A DNA stretch of 9,400 nt, from the NCBI GenBank assembly GCA_030637775.1, contig DAOWFY010000075.1, forward strand, positions 1 through 9,400. The letters run 5' to 3'. Source of the DNA: a bacterium. Lineage in GTDB: Bacteria > Ratteibacteria > UBA8468. The notes beneath the pieces were generated by a model that worked only from the letters and a program-made list of their open reading frames with translations, was not told where the DNA came from and did no database searches. Positions 6,015-9,400 of the stretch are shown piece after piece (position 1 is the stretch's first letter; the number at the start of each line of letters is the position of its first letter). The translations under genes and the position numbers were made by a program.

Positions 6015-7193
6015 ATGTCTGAAAAAAGAATGGCCAAGACCGCCAATGAAGCAATTGCCGAGGCAATGAGGCAAATCAATCCCGATGTTGTTGCTGCTTA
6101 TCCCATTACTCCGGCTACCGAAATTGTTCAGATTTTCTCTCAATTTGTTGCCGATGGTAAGGTCACAACAGAGTTTGTTCCGGTAGAGAGTGAGCACAGC
6201 GCGATGAGTGCCGTTGTTGGTGCATCTTTAGCCGGGGCAAGAGCAATGACCGCCACTTCCTCCCAGGGTCTTGCTTTGATGTGGGAAATCCTTTATATTG
6301 CCTCAGCATTGAGGCTTCCGGTAATAATGCCGATGGTCAACCGGGCCCTTTCGGCACCGATTAATATCCACTGCGATCATAGTGATTCAATGGGGGCCCG
6401 GGATTCTGGCTGGATTCAACTCTATTCCGAGAGTGTCCAGGAGACCTACGATAATGTTATTCAGGCGGTCAGAATTGCTGAAAGGTCCTTGCTTCCGGTA
6501 ATGGTTACTACCGACGGTTTCATCCTTTCCCATTGCCTGGAACTCTTAACGCCTCTCTTAGATAAAGAAGCAAAGGATTTTATCGGTGAATATAGACCTA
6601 AAAATTTCCTCCTGGATACAGAGCATCCCTTCACCGTAGGAGCTTTAGATTTGCAGGATTACTACTTTGAGCATAAGCGCCAGGAGGCAGAAGCAATGAT
6701 AGAAAGTAAAAAAATAATTTTAAAGATCGGGGAAGAATTTGAAAGGAAATTTGGCCGCAGATACGAATTTTTTGAGGACTATAAAGTTATTGACAGCGAG
6801 GTTGCTACCGTTGTGATAGGTTCTGCAGCGGGGACAACCAAGGTGGTGGTTGATCAACTGCGAGAGGAGAAAATAAAAGCGGGTCTTTTAAAACTAAGGG
6901 TCTTTCGTCCCTTTCCCGCAGAGGAATTAAAGGAGCTATTGAAGAATGTTAAGGTCATAGCAGTTTTAGATAGAGCAGATTCCTTGAATGCTGTCTCCGG
7001 TCCGCTTTTTAGCGAAATAAGAAATGCTCTCTACGATCTTGAGGAAAGACCGAAGATCGTTAACTATATCTATGGACTTGGTGGTCGGGATATCGGATTA
7101 AAGGAGATTCATTCTATCTACGAAGATCTTGAGGAAATAAACAGAACAGGAAAGATTAAAAGTTTGCTAACTTATTTGGGAGTAAGAGAGTAA
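6015..7193 (+). CDS. porA: Pyruvate:ferredoxin oxidoreductase, alpha subunit
   Basis: At 392 residues this is the usual length of the separate alpha subunit of four-subunit-type pyruvate:ferredoxin (2-oxoacid) oxidoreductases, which convert pyruvate and CoA to acetyl-CoA, CO2 and reduced ferredoxin in the cytoplasm. The POR_N domain fills about 8-240, with the substrate-site motif YPITPATEI (29-37) and the cofactor-side VPVESEHSA (55-63). MTATSSQGLALMWE (78-91) and NRALSAPINIHCDHSDSMGARDSGW follow. The transketolase-C-like PFOR_II domain spans about 250-370 (VVIGSAAGTTKVVVD, LRVFRPFPAEEL, AVLDRADS). A strong Shine-Dalgarno decides the start. porB follows after 12 bp. No gamma or delta (ferredoxin-like) subunit gene is adjacent. 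Pyruvate is the likely substrate because the beta subunit also fits the pyruvate type; related 2-oxoacids cannot be excluded. Confidence 0.93.
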   Translation: MSEKRMAKTANEAIAEAMRQINPDVVAAYPITPATEIVQIFSQFVADGKVTTEFVPVESEHSAMSAVVGASLAGARAMTATSSQGLALMWEILYIASALRLPVIMPMVNRALSAPINIHCDHSDSMGARDSGWIQLYSESVQETYDNVIQAVRIAERSLLPVMVTTDGFILSHCLELLTPLLDKEAKDFIGEYRPKNFLLDTEHPFTVGALDLQDYYFEHKRQEAEAMIESKKIILKIGEEFERKFGRRYEFFEDYKVIDSEVATVVIGSAAGTTKVVVDQLREEKIKAGLLKLRVFRPFPAEELKELLKNVKVIAVLDRADSLNAVSGPLFSEIRNALYDLEERPKIVNYIYGLGGRDIGLKEIHSIYEDLEEINRTGKIKSLLTYLGVRE

Positions 7194-7205
7194 GGAGAAA
7201 GAATA

Positions 7206-8129
7206 ATGGCAAATTTAAAGGAATTATCGGAAAGGAAGGAACTACTTGTTGGAGGACATCGACTCTGTCCAGGGTGCGCTGCGGGCATCATTGCCCGGCA
7301 GGTCCTTCTGGCAGCAAAGGAGCCAGTAGTGGTAGTAACCTCTACCGGCTGCCTGGAGGTTGCTACTACTATTTTCCCTTACTCCGCCTGGAAGGTTCCC
7401 TGGTTCCATAATGCCTTTGAGAATGCTGCCAGTACTATCAGCGGAATAGAGGCGGCTTATAGAAGTTTAAAGAGAAAAGGTAAGATTGATAAAGAGATCA
7501 GGTTTATTGCCTTTGGCGGAGATGGTGGCACCTATGATATTGGTCTGCAGGCTCTTTCCGGAGCGGTAGAAAGAGGACATCGATTTCTTTATATCTGCTA
7601 CAATAATCAAGCCTATATGAATACCGGAATCCAGCGTTCTTCCGCCACTCCAAAAGGAGCCAGCACCACCACCGCCCCAGCAGGAACGGTGATTCCGGGA
7701 AAAATCCAGTTTCGTAAAGATTTAACTAGGATTATGGTTGCCCATCAGATTCCTTATGCCGCGACGGCAACGGCAGGTAAATGGAACGATCTGATAACTA
7801 AGGTAGAGAAGGCTTTAGCTACCGATGGCCCCAGTTTCATGGACATCCTTTCTTCCTGTCGGCTTGGTTGGGGACATCCTCCAGAGCAAACCCTAACCAT
7901 TGGCAGACTTGCGGCAGATACCTGTTTCTGGCCCTTATATGAAGTGGTTGCGGGAGAATACCATCTTACCTATAAGCCAAAGAAAAAAAGACCAGTTACC
8001 GAATGGCTAAAAACGCAGGCCCGTTTTAAACATCTCTTTAAACCGGAGAACAAGGGCTTAATAGATACCATCCAGAATTATGTTGATGAGCAGTGGCAAA
8101 AACTTCTCAAACTTTGTGGAGAAGAATAA
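7206..8129 (+). CDS. porB: Pyruvate:ferredoxin oxidoreductase, beta subunit (TPP-binding)
   Basis: A 307-residue thiamine pyrophosphate- and [4Fe-4S]-binding subunit, partner of the preceding alpha subunit. The four cluster ligands are visible: C21 and C24 (HRLCPGC), C49 (STGCLE) and C218 (SSCRLGWGH). The TPP/Mg2+ motif is GDGGTYDIG (105-113) through YNNQAYMNTG (132-141). The PorB-specific SSATPKGASTTTAPAGT segment follows at 145-161. The Shine-Dalgarno AGGAG begins within the stop codon of porA (TAAGGAG), so the genes are one operon. The beta C-terminal region (~240-300) is complete. The stop is followed after 12 bp by the cstA remnant, whose family can import pyruvate. Confidence 0.95.
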   Translation: MANLKELSERKELLVGGHRLCPGCAAGIIARQVLLAAKEPVVVVTSTGCLEVATTIFPYSAWKVPWFHNAFENAASTISGIEAAYRSLKRKGKIDKEIRFIAFGGDGGTYDIGLQALSGAVERGHRFLYICYNNQAYMNTGIQRSSATPKGASTTTAPAGTVIPGKIQFRKDLTRIMVAHQIPYAATATAGKWNDLITKVEKALATDGPSFMDILSSCRLGWGHPPEQTLTIGRLAADTCFWPLYEVVAGEYHLTYKPKKKRPVTEWLKTQARFKHLFKPENKGLIDTIQNYVDEQWQKLLKLCGEE

Positions 8130-8141
8130 GCGGTCAAATAG

Positions 8142-8566
8142 ATGATGAACTCCTTATTGATTGGAGCAATTACACTTCTTCTCTTATTTTTAAGTTATAG
8201 ATTTTATGGGAGAATTGCCGAAAGATTATGGCAGATAAGCCCGGAAAGGAAAACGCCGGCAATAGAGAAAAAGGATGGGGTAGATTATATTCCGGCTAAA
8301 AACTGGCTGATTCTCTTTGGTCATCAATTATCTTCAGCCTCTATCTCTTAAGTAAAAACAGACCAGTTTTCTATACCTTGATCCCCGCTCTTTTTATGTT
8401 GGCTACTACCATTGCTGCTCTTCTCTATCAGGCAAATAATTTCTTCCGTTCTGAACAATTACTTTTAGGCACCGTTGCCACTATTCTTCTTGTTCTCTCT
8501 GCCTTCGTTATTGTAGAAAGTAGTAAAATCATCAGAAAGAGACTTTCATCCTCTCCCCAAATATAG
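8142..8566 (+). pseudogene. cstA: Internally deleted cstA (carbon starvation protein / pyruvate-peptide transporter) remnant
   Basis: The first 69 codons give a CstA N-terminus: a membrane helix, then YRFYGRIAERLW, RKTPAIEKKDGVDYIPAKNWLILFGHQ, ending shortly after in a stop (8349-8351). Another frame, readable from about 8327, carries a CstA C-terminus (IIFSLYLLSKNRPVFYTLIPALFMLATTIAAL) with two membrane segments and a basic tail, stopping at TAG 8564-8566. Intact CstA proteins have roughly 480-700 residues and many membrane helices; here several hundred central residues are gone and the junction (about 8325-8335) shifts frame. CstA and its relative BtsT import pyruvate in E. coli, so position directly after porAB suggests that pyruvate uptake was once coupled to pyruvate oxidation. 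No clear Shine-Dalgarno is seen; readthrough from porB is likely. Confidence 0.88.
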
Positions 8567-8572
8567 TATAAT
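8564..8572 (+). promoter_or_regulatory. Probable tRNA promoter -10 (TAGTATAAT)
   Basis: A perfect TATAAT (8567-8572) begins immediately after the cstA-remnant stop codon and sits 8 bp before the mature tRNA 5' end, so primary transcripts would carry almost no 5' leader. The -35 region is poor (TTTCAT at 8544-8549, 17 bp spacing). The 13-mer ATATAGTATAATA (8561-8573) recurs exactly at 8991-9003. Confidence 0.55.
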
Positions 8573-8580
8573 AAAAGAAG

Positions 8581-8895
8581 TCCCCGGTAGCTCAATGGTA
8601 GAGCGTTCGGCTGTGGTTAGCAGCGCTCAGCAGTAATGCTGAGATGAAAAGTGGGTGAATTCAGGAAAGCCTAACCTTACCTTTAGCGTAAGTACGGTAA
8701 TCCTGAGCCAAGTTAGCCGATTTTAAGGCGGCTAAAAGGTGCAGAGACTAAAGCTGACGAATAGAATAATGCTTATTAGCGCCCACCTCCAGTACATAGA
8801 TTTGTGTATTGGATGATGAGATAGTCCATGCCTTATAGAAATATAAGGGAGTTTTTGTAACCGAAATGTCGTAGGTTCGAGCCCTACCCGGGGAG
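8581..8895 (+). tRNA. tRNA-Asn(GUU), interrupted by a group I intron
   Basis: The exons are 8581-8614 and 8858-8895. Joined, they fold as a standard 72-nt tRNA. The acceptor stem is TCCCCGG/CCGGGGA (8581-8587/8888-8894). The D stem is GCTC/GAGC (8590-8593/8601-8604) and the anticodon stem is TTCGG/CCGAA (8606-8610/8861-8865). The anticodon loop is CTGT+TAA. The variable loop is ATGTC and the T arm GTAGG-TTCGAGC-CCTAC (8871-8887). The discriminator is G (8895). The anticodon GTT is built from G8613, T8614 and T8858, so the intron splits the anticodon between positions 35 and 36. CCA is not encoded (GCAA follows the acceptor stem), so it must be added enzymatically. Without removing the intron one might misread the anticodon as GTG (His), but the joined body matches bacterial tRNA-Asn. 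Confidence 0.95.
8615..8857 (+). ncRNA. Self-splicing group I intron (IC3-like) in tRNA-Asn
   Basis: This 243-nt intron has no open frame for a homing endonuclease. The 5' exon ends in U8614, which forms the U-G wobble of P1 (exon GCUGU 8610-8614 with GCAGC 8620-8624). The intron's first five bases GGTTA pair with the 3' exon TAACC (P10), and the last base is the expected G (8857). P2 is CTCAGCA-GTAA-TGCTGAG (8626-8643). P3 is GTGGGTG/CGCCCAC (8651-8657/8780-8786). P4 is TCAGGA/TCCTGA (8661-8666/8701-8706). P5 lies around 8674-8698. P6 is TTAGCCG/CGGCTAA (8713-8719/8729-8735). P7 is GACTA/TAGTC (8746-8750/8822-8826). P8 is 9 bp (8788-8796/8805-8813). P9 is CCTTATA-GAAA-TATAAGG (8831-8848). 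The core strings AATTCAGG, AATCCTGAGCCAAG, GTGCAGAGACTA and GATAGTCC match those of bacterial tRNA-Leu introns. Confidence 0.95.
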
Positions 8896-8908
8896 CAATT
8901 CTTATTAT

Positions 8909-8931
8909 CCCGAACTAAAAAATCGGGTTTT
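8909..8931 (+). terminator. Weak hairpin downstream of tRNA-Asn
   Basis: CCCGA (8909-8913) pairs with TCGGG (8923-8927) across a 9-nt loop, followed by TTTT. It may act as a first weak terminator or as a 3'-trailer processing structure ahead of the much stronger hairpin that follows. Confidence 0.4.
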
Positions 8932-8932
8932 G

Positions 8933-8972
8933 AGGGAGAAAATTCATTGTGAATTTTCTCCCTATTTTTTTT
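8933..8972 (+). terminator. Strong rho-independent terminator
   Basis: AGGGAGAAAATTC (8933-8945) pairs perfectly over 13 bp with GAATTTTCTCCCT (8951-8963) across the loop ATTGT, followed by A and eight T residues (8965-8972). It ends the porAB-cstA-tRNA unit and separates it from the methyltransferase gene. Confidence 0.9.
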
Positions 8973-8993
8973 GTTTTAGAGCGTAATATGATA

Positions 8994-9002
8994 TAGTATA
9001 AT
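8994..9002 (+). promoter_or_regulatory. Probable promoter -10 (TAGTATAAT) of the methyltransferase gene
   Basis: TATAAT at 8997-9002 lies 22 bp after the terminator T-run and 21 bp before the start codon. The surrounding 13-mer ATATAGTATAATA is identical to that at the tRNA promoter, and both are followed by AGAAG a few bases on. The -35 region is weak. Confidence 0.55.
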
Positions 9003-9023
9003 ATGCAGAAGGGAGAATGAGCT

Positions 9024-9400
9024 ATGGTGAATGGTGTGGATTTATTAGACATAAAAGAAGCAAGTAGATGGGCAAGTAATTATTTGAAACGAAATGTTAC
9101 AACATCAAATATAGCATATTTAGTTCAGTATGGAAGAGTTAAAAAATACGGAGACAACGGTACTACGCTTGTTAAGAAAAAAGAGCTGATAAAATATTAC
9201 GAAACTTTTAATGGGAAAAGGGAAGTCCAATGGAGAGCACAGATAGGTAATGATTTAAATTGGGCTCTATCCTTTGATAATTATAAAGAAGCAGAAACAA
9301 CAAAGCATGTGCATAGGTTGCATCCTTATAAAGGAAAATTTATCCCACAGCTTGTCGAATATTTTCTCGATAGTCACACCGATAAGTTCAAAAGAGATAC
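9024..9400 (+). CDS. DNA methyltransferase (N4-cytosine/N6-adenine type) with N-terminal HTH, 3' partial
   Basis: ATG at 9024 with GGGAG eight bases upstream opens a frame that runs off the window; 125 residues are visible. Residues ~5-60 (LLDIKEASRWASNYL, then VTTSNIAYLVQYGRVKKY and LVKKKELIKYYE) look like an excisionase/MerR-type winged helix-turn-helix. From about 68 the sequence changes to RAQIGNDLNWALSF and then HRLHPYKGKFIPQLVEYFLD (98-116). The H-PYKGKF-P motif is characteristic of the segment just before the AdoMet-binding DPFxGSGTT motif in beta-type DNA methyltransferases. The catalytic (S/D)PPY motif would lie beyond the window. It may belong to a restriction-modification system; no restriction gene is visible here. 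An ATG at 9017 reads into a stop after 16 codons and is not the start. Confidence 0.8.
   Translation, partial: MVNGVDLLDIKEASRWASNYLKRNVTTSNIAYLVQYGRVKKYGDNGTTLVKKKELIKYYETFNGKREVQWRAQIGNDLNWALSFDNYKEAETTKHVHRLHPYKGKFIPQLVEYFLDSHTDKFKRD

Noticed and set aside
5934-6197. An 87-codon minus-strand frame over the porA start
   Set aside because: Antisense to the porA promoter, leader and conserved N-terminus; a shadow.
8581-8660. tRNA-His (anticodon GTG) read straight through the first exon
   Set aside because: Reading past U8614 gives no matching 3' anticodon stem. Joining to 8858 gives a perfect tRNA with anticodon GUU, and the acceptor stem and body fit tRNA-Asn.
8615-8857. Homing endonuclease or group II intron in the tRNA insertion
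   Set aside because: The insertion is only 243 nt with no coding frame, and it has group I core sequences. The group II 5' GUGYG start and domain V are absent.
1-9400. CRISPR array, insertion sequence or integrase
   Set aside because: No regularly spaced repeats, no terminal inverted repeats with a transposase, and no integrase or transposase motifs were seen.

Overview
The window looks like a piece of chromosome from an uncultivated, AT-rich, probably anaerobic bacterium. The evidence is near-consensus sigma70-type promoters with TATAAT -10 boxes, Shine-Dalgarno sites in front of several genes, a two-subunit pyruvate:ferredoxin oxidoreductase core, and a bacterial-type self-splicing intron in a tRNA gene. 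I cannot name the phylum from the sequence alone.

Left part (1-3387, + strand): a 5'-truncated GT81-like glucosyl-/mannosyl-3-phosphoglycerate synthase, a sugar-nucleotide pyrophosphorylase and a GT4 glycosyltransferase. Together they resemble a cluster for a glycerate-based compatible solute or related glycoside. The last two genes overlap by ATGA. The GT4 gene runs tail-to-tail into a minus-strand pair (3344-4538): a CcdA/TauE-like membrane protein, preceded in the same transcript by the wreck of a URO-D/methyltransferase-family gene that keeps its two ends but has lost its middle.

Middle (4539-5892): a short divergent promoter region, possibly with one -35 element shared by both directions, a small tryptophan-rich protein of unknown function, and a minus-strand Ca2+/Na+ antiporter-family gene. 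Two minus-strand transcripts here appear to start at or almost at their start codons (leaderless).

Right part (5913-9400, + strand): a strong promoter drives porA-porB (pyruvate:ferredoxin oxidoreductase alpha and beta). They are followed by a second internally deleted gene, cstA, whose family imports pyruvate or peptides. Next comes the most striking feature: a tRNA-Asn(GUU) gene split inside its anticodon by a 243-nt group I intron. Its P1, P10, P2-P9 helices and P/Q/R/S core sequences can all be traced. A strong intrinsic terminator closes this unit. A new promoter then starts a DNA methyltransferase gene that runs off the window.

Two genes with retained ends and missing middles in 9.4 kb suggest active gene loss, although an assembly artefact should be excluded.
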